DNA of 64,000 bases from Deuterostichococcus epilithicus (taxonomy: Eukaryota; Chlorophyta; Trebouxiophyceae; Prasiolales; Stichococcaceae), in the NCBI GenBank assembly GCA_033439295.1, contig JAVTLE010000015.1, forward strand, positions 744,001 through 808,000, in the 5' to 3' direction. Both the position numbers and the translations under genes were made by a program. The first letter of the stretch is position 1. Each line of letters starts with the position of its first letter. This document shows, piece after piece, positions 49,101-59,327 of this stretch. The notes below the pieces were generated by a model. It searched no databases, was not told the origin of the DNA, and worked only from the letters and a program-made list of their open reading frames with translations.

Positions 49101-50229
49101 CAGCTGTCGCGTGCGTACCAGGCGCGCCTCAGTCCCGATTTGTCACGGCACTTCCTGCGTCGCATGGAACAGCACACCGTTCAGAAGCTGACAGAAGAAG
49201 GACGTGGGGCGGCAACGAGGCCAGGCTGCAGCTGCCCATTGTGCAAGGACCCAAGGGGGGCGATGCGGCAGCCGCTCGTTCTGCCTACCCTCGAAACGGG
49301 ATGCTGCGGCGGCATGTGCAACTGCTCAAGGCACTGGGCCTTGGTAATCAAGCAAGGACTCGCTTGGCGGCTGCAGGCGCGGCAGCGGCAGCAGGCCCGC
49401 GAGCAGCAGGGCCCCTGGAACGAGGAATTTGTGGCGGCCTTTGATCCGGATGCGCAGCGGCGGCACCAGGAGAGGGTCTACCCGGGCAGCCAGTACGACC
49501 GCACGGCGCCCAAGGCGTCAGACTTTGAGGTGCGGTGAAGTCAAACAGTTATTGTGAGACCAGGGTGCTGGCTCCGTACGATGGTGAAATGGTTCAGGCT
49601 GCATCTGCTCAACGGGTCACCGACATCTGCAGGTTGTGCAGTGGTTCGCCCTGCCCACATGTCTGTGTCCCCACACATGCAGGACTTCTTCTCGAGGGTG
49701 TTCGGCTTCGGCGGGGGGCAACAGCAGCGGCAGCAGCAACAGCAGCAGCAGCGACAGCAGCAGCAGCAGCGGACCAGCGAGCGGCCCCGCGGCACAGGCG
49801 ATTCGCGGGACCCGGGCGGATACTACAAGCGCCTGGGCGTGGACCCTGGCTGCTCCAAGGACGAGATCCAGGTGCCTCATCGAAATCGCCCGGACCAAGC
49901 CACCCCGCCTGTTGGCACAAACGAACGGCGGCGAAGCCGGCCTGAGGCTTGTGGGGCAGCTGAGCAATGCATGCCCAGCAGCTGCTTGTCGACTGGAGGG
50001 GTGATCTCCAACGTCAGCCCGGCCAAGCCCGCTGCTTGACAGTCTTGCGCAGGTTGAGTCTTTCCTGCAGGCGGCGTTCCGGGGGCAGGCGCAGAGGTGG
50101 CACCCCGACCATGAGGACGACCCCGCCAAAAAGGCGGAGGCCAACAAACAATTCCGTTTGATTCTGGAGGCGTACACCGCCCTGCGCGACCCTGAGAAGC
50201 GGCGGCAGTACGACCGCGGCGTCTGGTAG
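46158..50229 (+). CDS. Mitochondrial-type protein with C-terminal J domain
   Basis: Hsp70 co-chaperone family member. The N-terminus is a long Ala/Ser/Gln presequence ending LLQRGFASGR, a classic mitochondrial cleavage context, then IRAVPFTVTPFEAKHTFDEH HAKSW and MKEAYLPFWLSSATLRSH (46640). Later exons: GREGWTQVFNPQTRRFEQQL (46885), ERQHTADEEGSAVYASYK (47229), SVRALAPGDAVRGVRPFTPD (47630), VALAWYKQREWYAAKKWIME (48213), VHTFVSGCVPGKVAGTHVLD (48617), a probable membrane segment LLWQWVVPPALLAAAAARF (about 49029-49085) and ASDFE (49525). After a poly-Gln linker (49719-49773) the J domain starts GYYKRLGVDPGCSKDEIQ (about 49819-49872). It is completed by AFRGQAQRWHPDHEDDPAKK, with the HPD tripeptide, and FRLILEAYTALRDPEKRRQY DRGVW. 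The position of the J domain at the C-terminus is unlike type I/II DnaJ, so this is a class C protein. The function of the N-terminal region is unknown to me. Confidence 0.78.
47411..47462. repeat. 26-bp tandem repeat, 2 copies, J-protein intron
   Basis: CACAGGAGCTGCTGGCTGCG followed by CCGCGG is repeated head to tail at 47411 and 47437 without a mismatch in the unit, implying a recent event. Confidence 0.9.
48052..48290 (+). repeat. Decayed duplicate of an exon in the preceding intron
   Basis: The exon start CAG|GCGTGGCGCTGGCGTGG (48209 on) has a degenerate upstream copy CAG|GCGTGACGCTTGCATGG (48052 on), with similarity continuing to GGAGTGCGA in both. Translations VALAWYKQREW and VTLAWYKRLKW match; the upstream copy then has a 2-base gap and a stop. 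Period about 157 bp. Confidence 0.85.
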
Positions 50230-50654
50230 AGCGGATGGCGGCGGCAGCTTGCAGATGTTTGGCATTCACTCGCACACACCAGCATGTGCCCCAAGGTGAC
50301 GGCCCCGTGTCGCAGGGCTAGAGGTGTCAAACATCCCCCTGTCAGCATGCATTGTTGTGGCGAGCAGCCCAGACGGAGAAGCAGGACTGAGCCATCATTC
50401 CTTTCTCACAGGCGTGCAGGCCTGTGCGTATGCTGCGGATGGCATCCCCTCAGCTCGGTCAGGAGGCTGATGGTGTGCAGCACTGGATCAGCGTCGCGTA
50501 TGGGTCATGCCGGTCTCTCATCGTGACTCGTGCCCGGTGTTACAGAACCTTGGCACGGAAGATTGAAAGCCCGATTGTTCCATCTGTCTTCAGCCTTGCA
50601 TGGTGCACATGGTTTCAGTATCCCCTCCCCCAACCCGCACTCAAATCTGCGTTG
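50230..50654. other. Convergent intergenic region
   Basis: 425 bp between the J-protein and UNC-50 stop codons. TGTAA on the minus strand (about 50539-50543) is a possible algal polyadenylation signal for UNC-50. No other feature. Confidence 0.35.
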
Positions 50655-52376
50655 TCATCGCCTGAAGTACAGCCCCAACACGAATCTGGTCGGGTTGAAG
50701 CCCGTCAATGTCGAAAACGGAAGCATCAATAGAACGAGCGCGATCGGCCACAGGAACACCTGCACCAGCGGCATTGTGGACATCAGACAGGATGGAGTAC
50801 GCTCCAGCGAATGCGGCATGCCAGCTGCTTTGCAGAGCCTTGCAAAAGACAGCTCCCAATCGTGACTTTCCAATTATGCGCACGGAAACTGACACGCCAG
50901 TGGAAAGGCAGGCTCGAAAGAAGGGCGCCAGTTTGCAGCAACACACACCTCGGTGTGGTCCAGGAACGGCAGGGCGCTGTAGCCCAAAAAGTTCAGGTAG
51001 TGATAGTACCCCAGGCCCGCGGCGTACAGTGCGTTAGACAGCACCGTCGACAGGAAGCCGCGCCACAGCAGCAGTGGCGACAGCAGGAATTGCAGCACTG
51101 CGTGGCGAACAGCATGCGCGTCACGGATGCCCGATGAATTGTTTTGGACACTGTCTGGCACATGGCACATGTGTCACAGTCCTGCCGGCGTGGAACACGG
51201 CACATGTGTCACAGTCCTGCCGGCGTGAAAACGTCTGCGATAGCACTCACCGTACAGCAGCAGGAAGAGTGGGAAGTAGGAATTACAGTGCACATCGAAG
51301 GCATACACCCTGCAAAGCAACAACCGTCATATCAGAAGTTGCGCAGGGCTGCCAATGATGACAGTGTCGGTCACAGCAGCAGTTGTGAGAACAGCCCGCC
51401 CAGAGACTGCTGAGCATTGTGCAGGTCGTGCAAGTCAAAGTGCAGGTGAAAACGGCGACGGTAGTGGGCAGACCAACGCACGCACCACTCGACATGCTGC
51501 TCCACTGCGTGCTGGTGCTGCGACTTTCGCCTCAAAAATCTGTTGCTGATCACCCTGCAGACAGGGACAAGGTCTTTGAGTGAGCTTTGAGTTGTGGCTC
51601 TTGGCACTGGAATCCATGCAAGGTGAGGCAACAGGCAAGCCCGCTCACCAGCCGGCCGTAGCGATGGCAAAGCCGACCAGCAGAAAGTCCAACACAACCG
51701 CCGAGAGACAGGACCAGACGCTGCCCCAGAATCCATGGCCGAACCTGCAGAAACGGCCCTTGAGCAGCACATCAACGGACTCCCGCGTTCGACCATTCAA
51801 ATCTACATGGCCAAATGCCGCTGGTGCTTCAGTGACTCCAGAACATCTGCTTGCACATCGAGAGGCTCACGTGACGCAGTAGGCTGCCGCTGCAACGGCC
51901 ACCAGCGCTGAGGTGATGACCACGAACGCCGGGTCGTCACGGGCCCACTGGTTTTTGGTCTGCTTCTGATACGCCGTGTGGCGGTACCTGCGGCATTTGG
52001 GCTGGTAATTTACTTGGCGCTTCGCTCGGCGCACACATTACTGCCACACTGCGAGCCTGCTGATGACATCAACAATGAATGCTCTTTGGTAAAGAATCCG
52101 GTGGCGCCAAAGCCGCACGCTGTCTTTGGCGCGATGCACAGCTGCAGCATAAGCCAGAACGTGTACCTGTGTGGGAATTGTAGTTAGAATCAGTGCAATC
52201 GTGCAGCACCAATGTGTGAGCACTTACAAGCCATCTGTAGACAGATCCTCTGGAAAATGCGTCGCTCACTCCAAGTCCATTTGCTTGGGCTTGAGGATCC
52301 TCCGCAGCAAAGGCAGAACCGAGGCGCTGCGGCTGCCGCTAGATCTGGCATGGCTGTGGTTGACCGTGGGAAGCAT
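50655..52376 (-). CDS. UNC50: UNC-50 family Golgi/ER membrane protein
   Basis: Conserved multi-pass membrane protein implicated in Golgi trafficking and membrane-protein sorting. Eight exons splice in frame: MLPTVNHSHARSSGSRSASV then LLRRILKPKQMDLE (52376-52270), YTFWLMLQLCIAPKTA (52166-52119), YRHTAYQKQTKNQWARDDPA with AFVVITSALVAVAAAAYCVT (51989-51872), FGHGFWGSVWSCLSAVVLDF (51750 on), VISNRFLRRKSQHQHAVEQH, VYAFDVHCNSYFPLFLLLY (about 51310-51250), FLSTVLSNALYAAGLGYYHY with LNFLGYSALPF, and VFLWPIALVLLMLPFSTLTG to the stop. Intron phases check at each junction I followed (GA|G, GC|G, AC|G, TG|G). About 250 residues, against 259 for the human protein; five or six membrane segments as in the family. 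The gene looks intact. Confidence 0.93.
51164..51227. repeat. 35-bp tandem repeat, 2 copies, UNC-50 intron
   Basis: GGCACATGTGTCACAGTCCT followed by GCCGGCGTG occurs at 51164 and 51199 with only the short spacer differing. Confidence 0.9.
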
Positions 52377-53550
52377 CGCGAGGCGCGCAGACTGCGTGCA
52401 CCAGCCGGTGCTGCTTGGCTCCTCTCACAACACAGCCATCACATCGCAAGTTCCAGCGGACTGCCGGGCTCAACGGACCAAACCACACTACAGATTCATG
52501 CGACGCTATCGGCCAGCGACGATAGACGCCATACGGACCCTGCTGCGTGAGTTGTGAAGTGCTGGTGCTTTGAAGATCGAGCTCGACGCTATGTGCTGCA
52601 CCCCCGGCCGGTGACGCGCAACGTATGACTTCCAAAGATTCGATCGAAATGGAGCCGAGCAAGAGGTTGTGCAAGTGTGGCGGTTTTCTGATAGCTTCCG
52701 AAATGAGCCAGCTCGCAGGCGCAAGTCAAACCCAGTGAAACGGTGAAGTGCAAAACCCTCTAATTTCTTCCGCCTGTGGCAGTTTCATCACGAGCGTCCC
52801 GCATGGATGTTGGCCTGCAAGCTCATCCCAGCCGACACGCACACGCAACACCAACCTTCTGGCACCCGCATTCACTGTTCACATTCGAAAAAATCAGCTG
52901 CACGATAACCGGGCCCAGCGGACCGCGTTGCGCCGACAATCTCACCCCCTGCGCCCGAGCGCACCACTCCTGCGACAGTGTACTCAACTCTGGCATGCTT
53001 GAACGGCAGCAGCCGCACAGCAGCAGCCATACAGCAGAGCCGCCGCAGCCTCCGGACGCCGTCGGGACATGCTCCTGCGTCTTTCCGGTCACTGACCGCC
53101 AGCATCAGCGCTTACAGCAGCAGCAGGAGCATCAGCGGCAGCAGCAGCGCGGCAGCCCGGGTCTCGGCTCCCGCAGGTGGGAAGCTCCTCACGGTGCCGT
53201 TCTGCGGCACCGTCCGCATTGAGCGGTCGCGGTGGGCAGCCTGGGCCTACCGCCTCAGCCCCCATCGTGGCTGCTGAGCATGTTCCGGAACGGCATTGGC
53301 GGCCGGGAATGCACTACTCTGGACTTCTGGAACTGTTCTGAAGACGTGCAGGATGAAATTTATTACAGTAGCTGCGTGATAGACGACAGGCACATATCTG
53401 TGCACTCCCAGGCGCATGCAGCATGGATGCTGCATGCGCCTCGAGCCGTGGCCACGCGCGACATACTCTGCGCCGAAGATGCAGCGGGGCATCTGTGAGC
53501 TCGACGCTCGATAACGCAGCTTACAGTCCTGTCTTCTTCCACAGGCGGCG
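52377..53550. other. Divergent intergenic region (UNC-50 / eIF5)
   Basis: About 1.2 kb between head-to-head starts. TCTTCCACAG|GCGGCG six bases before the eIF5 ATG is a good acceptor, so part of this region is probably an eIF5 5' UTR intron. A CAGCAG-rich stretch at 53098-53150 is low complexity. No supported gene. Confidence 0.4.
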
Positions 53551-56500
53551 ATGGAGAATATCGGCGAGAGCAATTCGTCCGACCAGTTCTACCGCTACAA
53601 GCGCCCAAAGCTCGTGGCGAGAGTGCGTGTACCTTCCTCACTCCAGTGAATGAACCGGCAGATGACGGCTGGTTGAAAGGCTGTCATCAAATTGTCGCTG
53701 TCATCATTTTTCACAGAGTGAAGATGCGCGTCTCAAATGTGTACCCAATCCGTGCGCAGATTGAGGGCCGCGGCAATGGCATCAAGACGAACACGGTGAA
53801 CCTGGTGGACATCTCCAAGGCCCTGGAGCGGCCCCCTGACTGTGAGTTTCTTCCTTCGAAGCCTGTCGGTTACTCTTGGTTCAGCCACCGCTGGGGACTC
53901 TCATCTCCAGCTGGATCAGACAACACTCGCTTCTCTTGACAATCCTAACTACCTCGTTCAATACAACATTTATCGTCTGCAACAGATGTCCTCAAGTTCT
54001 TCGGCTGCGAGCTCGGCGCCCAGACAAAGTATGACAAGACCTCCGGGACTTGCATCGTCAATGGTGCGATCTTACATCCTAACCTGCGCAGATATCTACA
54101 TGCATGCTGAACCAGCTATGCGCTGTTCGTTTGGGTTCTGCAAGCGCAACGACGTGTGCCTCGGTGCCATGCCCCTATCCGGCCCGTACCTTGTCATTGT
54201 GAGGCACAAACAATTGAAATTTGCCTCTACAAAACATGCAGGGGCGCACGAGGTGGGCAAGCTGAACGAGCTGCTGGAGTCGTTCACGAAGAAGTACGTG
54301 CAGTGCCACCAATGTGGCAACCCTGAGACGCGCATCCGCATCAAGAAGGAGAACATCTTCCTCAAGTGCAAGGTGATCGCCGCTGCCCTTGAAAGCATCC
54401 CTGACCCCTGATCAAGTCAGTCAAACCAAGGGGGTGTACATCTCAAGCAGCTGCAAGGCTGCGGCCTGCGCATCGGCTGCACATGGCATGGCTGTTGCAT
54501 TGCAGGGCTTCTCGCAGAGGCTGTTGTCGGAAACCCACCTGCTCACGGCGTGCATGTCCGTCATTGCAGGCGTGCGGTGCGGTGTCCGATGTGGACATGC
54601 GGCACCGGCTCAACACGTACATCATCAAGAACCCGCCAGAGGACAAGATCAGCAAGGCCGAGAAGCGGTGTGTGCCCCAGCTGGTGCCCTCTTCACCTCT
54701 CTTTTGAGGGTTCGAACGCGCAAGGCTGCCGCCTGCAGGCCACCCAGGAACAAGTCTAGCCCCGTGCGACAATGCTGCTGACCAGGCTCCGTCGGGATGG
54801 GGTCCGTTCTGCCTGCAACTCAGCCACCTTGTCTGCGCTTCCTGCAGGCTGAAGAAGATGGAGGCAGAGCGCATGCAGGAGGCATCAGGCGAGAACCTCG
54901 ACAAGGAGGCCAAGGCCAAGAAGAAAAAGTGCGCCTGTCCCCTGCCTGAACTAGGGTTCCGCTGCAAACTGCCGTCTTGCACAGGCAACATTCGCAAGCT
55001 GTGCGGCGCATGAAACGAAATGTTTCACAAGCTGCTGGCGTTCTGAGCGGCAGGGAGAAGGACTCCAAGAAGAAGAAGAAGGGCAAGGGGGAGGCAGACG
55101 ACAAGGAGGACTCGCCGGAGCCGTCTGCCACCGAGGGTGGCGAGGATGACGACGACGAGGTGAGCTTCAAGCTTTTGCAAGTTTTGGCGAGTCAACCTCA
55201 TGCAACAGACGGCATGTCGCGGCGAAGCCGATCATGCGTCGTGGCACACCATCATCCAAGTTGACGCTGCCCGCATTGCAGTGCAGGCTTCTTCAACATC
55301 GTGATGTTGCATAGCAGAGGGTTTTCTGCAATCGGGCTTTGTTTCAGCTGTGCTGACTTGCTGTGCCTTGCAGGACGAAGAGGATGATGTGGAGTGGATG
55401 ACGGACACGTCGGCCGCGGCGATGGCGGCGCGCGCCGCCGAGCAGCTGTCGGGCGCGACGGTGGACATGGTCACCCAGGGCAACATAGAGGTGTGAAGCC
55501 TGCTCCACGTCCATCTCCGTGGTGTCGCGATCCCGCTGCAACTTCCCAACAGTTTCGGTCCTGGGTGGGTCAAGTTGCGACAGCGCCCTGTGGGGTCGAG
55601 CAGCGACAGTGAGCTGGTGCATGTCTGGTCGGGCGGCTGTAAGGGCAGCGAATTCTGAGATTGCAGAGCTTGGCACTAATGAACCAAGACCCACACCAGG
55701 CTGCTTCCTGCGCCTGTTTTCTTCTCAATATTTTGAGGAAATCAAGGGGTTCTGAGCCCTTTCCAGCTCTAGGCAGTCTCATGCATACATGGTCGGCAAG
55801 GCTAGGATGATCCCCACCCCACACCAGGACGCTTCCTGCTCCTGTTTTTCCAGTCGTTGAAGCTGAGAATCGGGGCTCTGAGCCAAAGCGGCATTTCATG
55901 CACCATTCCGATTGATGATCTAGGAGTGGTGCTAGGATGTTGTTGCTGAGTATGGCGCTGATGTACCAACCTCTCACCAGGCTGCGTCCTGCACCTGTTT
56001 CTCCTGAATCCCAAGGAAGAGAATCGGGGTCCTGAGCCCTCTGCAGCGTCTACGTATGGTCTGTTCTTCAGGGCATTCTTGCCGAATTGAATGGCTAGGA
56101 TGATCTCCACCCCCCACCAGGGATGTTTCTTGCTCCTGTAGCTTCAGTGATCCACAACTGAAATTCGGGGTTCTGAGCCTTATCACCTTGGCTGCTTCAC
56201 GCGTGTTTGTGAGCAAATGTTTACTTTGAGGCGCTGTTGACAAAACCCCTGCAGGGCAAGGCGTTGATGACTCGCACCCACACCAGGCCGCTTCCTGCGC
56301 CTGCTTCTTCTAAAATTGTTGAGGAAGAACTTTGGGGTCCTGAGTCTTGCCTTTATGAAGCTGAGAGGTTAGATGTATAGGTAGAAGCAAGGTCCTTGGC
56401 ATCGATACCACACTGCAGGGCTTGTCCAGTGCCTCAGCGGGACTATCTCCGATGCCACAGTCGATCCGTCCTGGAAGATTACTCGCCCGGTCCTCTCCCA

Positions 56501-58818
56501 TGGCCGTGTGAGCATGATCCCCAGGACACATCTCCACTCCAATCCAAACACGCCTCAGCCGTGCTTGGGTAGCAGCTGGCCACTGGCTTTCAGCTACTCC
56601 TTGCCCATCGCTGCGACCTACAGCGTCAGAGCTCCTTCCGGGCAGCGGACAACGGGGAACAGTGTGCCGCCGGAAGCGAACGTCGAGCTCAGATAACGTT
56701 CAAGATGCTGCTGCCGAAGTCGACGATTCTTGCTGCTGTTTCAGGCTGAGCGGGAGGAGGCACGCAAGGCGGAAAAGGCGCGCAAGAAGGAGGAGGCGCG
56801 CCTTGCAGCCGAGGCGGTGGCCGCGGCGGCGGCGAAGGCCGAGGCGGCGGCAAAGGCGGCCGCTGAGGAGGAGGCGCGCGCCAAGGCCGAGGAGGAGGCC
56901 AGGGCGGCCGCCGAGGCAGAGGCGGAGGTCAAGCGCAAGGTGCGGCCTGCTGGCAGAGCACTGAGACCGCCTGCCACTGCCCGCCACTGCCCGAGACTGC
57001 CTGAACACGCTTGGAGCGACGATGCGAGTGTCGGGCGACGCCACCAGCTTGCTTGCCTGTGGGCTGCGGCCCTCTTGGCAGGCTTGTACCTGCTCTGCCA
57101 ATGGCTTATGTGACATCCGAGTCGAGATGAGTGGTGTGTCGAGGCAAACTCGTCTGGAAGGCGCTCCCGGCCTCGACAGTCATTCCGATTTATGTTTTGA
57201 CATAAAGCATCGGTCCTCGTTTCGTCTATGCGCAGGACAGCGCCAAGCTGGCGGCGGAGGCAGCGGACAAGCTGAGCCTGGAGGACTACAACTCCGACCC
57301 GGCAGTGCTGGCTGTGCGGGACCTGGCCGCGGCGCCCGACGGCTACAACCCCAAAAAGGTCACCACCAAGCTGAAGCAGCTGGACTTTGAGGGCGGCGTC
57401 GCCGGCCGCGCCCGCCTGCTGTATCTGGTGAGTTTGTGTATCTGTCGCGATACAGCTGCCGATCTGCACCTTGTGAACCTTCGTGAGAATGTGGCTCTGC
57501 GGCGCAGCGTGCGGCCGTCGGATGTGGTCTGTGTCTGCGACAACTTGGATGGTCGTCATGTGTGGCGTAGTAGGCGTTGGAACCAAGTTGGACAGTCGCC
57601 TAGAGGACAGTTGTCTTGAGCACGCGAAGGCGAAGGATTTCAATTTGTTCGCAGCAGAATCTGAGGTCGGCACTCCAAAACCATCCTGCAGCCGGCTGAC
57701 CCTGACCGTGTTCTGGATAGTTGTCTTGAGCACGCGAAGGCAAAGGATCTCAACCTGTTCGCAGCAGTATCTGAGGTCGGCATTCCAAAACCATCCTGCA
57801 GCCGGCTGACCCTGACCGTGTTCCACACCCGCCTGCAGGCGCTCTTTGGCAACCTGGGGTCGCACAAGCTGGGGCCGGCCATCGAGGCGCGCGCAGAGGT
57901 GTTGCTCGCAGAGGCCGCTGGCGACTCCACCAAGCAGGTGCGCCGCCACCGTCTGTGCATGCGCCCTGCACCGCGCCGTGCTGCACACGGCACTCCTGCT
58001 GGCGGAGTGCCATGTGCAGCCGTGAAATGCGCTTGGCCCAGAGCGCCTGCGCTTCTGGTTGGTCTTCTGCTTGGGAGCTGGCCTCGACCATGCGATTCCT
58101 ACTTTGCCAGCGCTTTGCAGACCGCTGGCAGCAGTGGCGCTCTGCAACAGCCGTGCTGCATCCTGAAGGGGCACGTCTGCTGCGGGTGGGGCAGCTGGCG
58201 GCGCTGGAGTACTTGGTGGGTGTTGCCTGAACCCTAAACCCTAATCTGCTGCAGGTGGGGCAGCTGGTGGCGCTGGAGTACCTGGTGGGCGTTGCGCTGC
58301 CCGACAAGCTCAAGCAGACCGCCGTCGCGCTGAAGGCCCTCTACGACGAGGACGTCGTTGAGGAGGTGCGGATTCGTCCTCACTGCAGTGTCAGCAACCG
58401 CTGCTGCCTGCGACGGCCGTGGCTGGAGCGACACTGCAACAACATCTGGATCCCACAATCCATGTGCTGTCGGGGATGCGTCTGCCTAGCCACTGCCACG
58501 TCGGGACGCAGCACAGATCGATGCTCGACACAACACGAGGCTGCAGCCTCTGGCACAGCCTGTTCGTTCCGGCAGCAATTCGGTTCGTTCCGGCAGCAAT
58601 TCCGTCCAGCTGGGCTCGCATTACGGAGGCATCCTGAGCCACTCTGCAAATTGTGCTTCTAACAGGACGTCATCCTGGCGTGGCACGAGAAGGCGGCAGC
58701 CGCCAAGGTGCTGGGCGTGCCGCCAGAGGCAGCGCAGGCGGTGCGCGGTGCCGCCGCGCCCTTCGTCGAGTGGCTTAAGGAGGCGTCCGACGAGGAGGAC
58801 GAGTCTGACGATGAGTGA
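53551..58818 (+). CDS. EIF5: Eukaryotic translation initiation factor 5 (eIF5)
   Basis: GTPase-activating protein for eIF2 in start-codon selection; cytosolic. Start MENIGESNSSDQFYRYKRPK places the arginine finger at residue 15, as in animal eIF5. Then VSNVYPIRAQIEGRGNGIKT and NTVNLVDISKALERPP (53730-53838), LKFFGCELGAQTKYD (53993), GKLNELLESFTKKYVQCHQC and IFLKC, joined to ACGAVSDVDMRHRLNTYIIK, which completes the CxxC-CxxC zinc ribbon. A Lys/Glu-rich linker follows (LKKMEAERMQEASGENLDKE; EDDVEWMTDTSAAAMAAR at 55382), then an Ala/Glu/Lys helix (56745-56940). The W2 HEAT domain is ALFGNLGSHKLGPAIEARAE (57839), QWRSATAVLHPEGARLLR, VGQLVALEYLVGVALPDKLK and QTAVALKALYDEDVVEE, with VILAWHEK and the acidic/aromatic tail EWLKEASDEEDESDDE. 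The Ala/Glu helix between the GAP and W2 domains is longer than I expect for the family. Introns hold three separate repeat systems. Confidence 0.93.
55690..56350. repeat. Five degenerate ~80-bp repeats in one eIF5 intron
   Basis: Units share a CACCAG(G) core followed by CTTCCTGC(G/T)CCTGTTT-like sequence and end at GGGG(T/C)(T/C)CTGAG. CACCAG starts at 55694, 55822, 55975, 56115 and 56281 (spacings 128-166 bp). Units are diverged and each pair keeps a few shared blocks. The host intron runs from about 55496 to 56743, the longest in the gene. Confidence 0.8.
57605..57823. repeat. 110-bp tandem duplication in an eIF5 intron
   Basis: Copies start at 57605 and 57715 (GGACAGTTGTCTTGAGCACG / GGATAGTTGTCTTGAGCACG) and both end CTGACCCTGACCGTGTTC. 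They differ at only a handful of bases, so the duplication is recent. It ends about 15 bp before the CTGCAG acceptor of the next exon. Confidence 0.92.
58176..58295 (+). repeat. 51-bp coding duplication bounding an intron, with telomere-like filler
   Basis: Copy 1 (58176-58226) and copy 2 (58245-58295) both encode LL(R/Q)VGQL(A/V)ALEYLVGV. Between them lies an 18-bp insert containing AACCCTAAACCCTAA (58230-58244). The intron that keeps the reading frame is GT at 58186-58187 to AG at 58253-58254, 69 bp, exactly one period. Retention would meet TGA at 58228-58230. Confidence 0.92.
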
Positions 58819-59327
58819 CGCGCCGCCCATAGTGCACCGGCGCTCTGGGGATGCGCTCCATTGTGCTGGGAACGCAAGTGCACCGGCGCAGTCGTCGTCA
58901 TCATCACTCAGTTCAAAGCGTTTGCTTGGCGGCACACCTGAGCTGCCGCTGTTGTCGGGCAACTCGACTTGTACGCCGATTCTCGGAACGGAGGACCTGT
59001 CCAGCGTCATCGCTGCGAGGATAGCTGTAGGGGCAGCTTGCAGACCGTGCTGCGGGGCGCAGAGTAGGTATGGGTAGAACATGAGGGGGCCGAGCCCAGG
59101 AGCATGAAGCTTGATCTGTAACCAGCAGGTCTAGACTACCCAAAACATCGTGAACAGCATGCACGACCATTTATCAAGGCGACTGTAGTTCAAATCTCCT
59201 GGCAAAGCTATCAACGCTGCGCGCAGGACCTCCAAATTGCGACAGCACCATGGAGGTGTAGCTGACACCACTTTGACGATTTTCACAGCCGTCACCGGAT
59301 GTTATCCTGCGCAGCCGAATTTGTGAC
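58819..59327. other. Intergenic region after eIF5
   Basis: About 510 bp, presumably eIF5 3' UTR and the promoter of the next gene. TGTAA at 59117-59121 matches the chlorophyte polyadenylation consensus, but this is weak evidence. Confidence 0.35.

Noticed and set aside
56741-58174. Long minus-strand open frame (477 codons) across eIF5
   Set aside because: It is antisense to well-conserved eIF5 exons, and its Ala/Ser/Arg-rich composition is the complement of GC-rich codons. No family motif seen.
58230-58244. True telomere or subtelomere boundary
   Set aside because: Only two CCCTAAA units occur, inside a single-copy gene with genes on both sides. It is interstitial filler.
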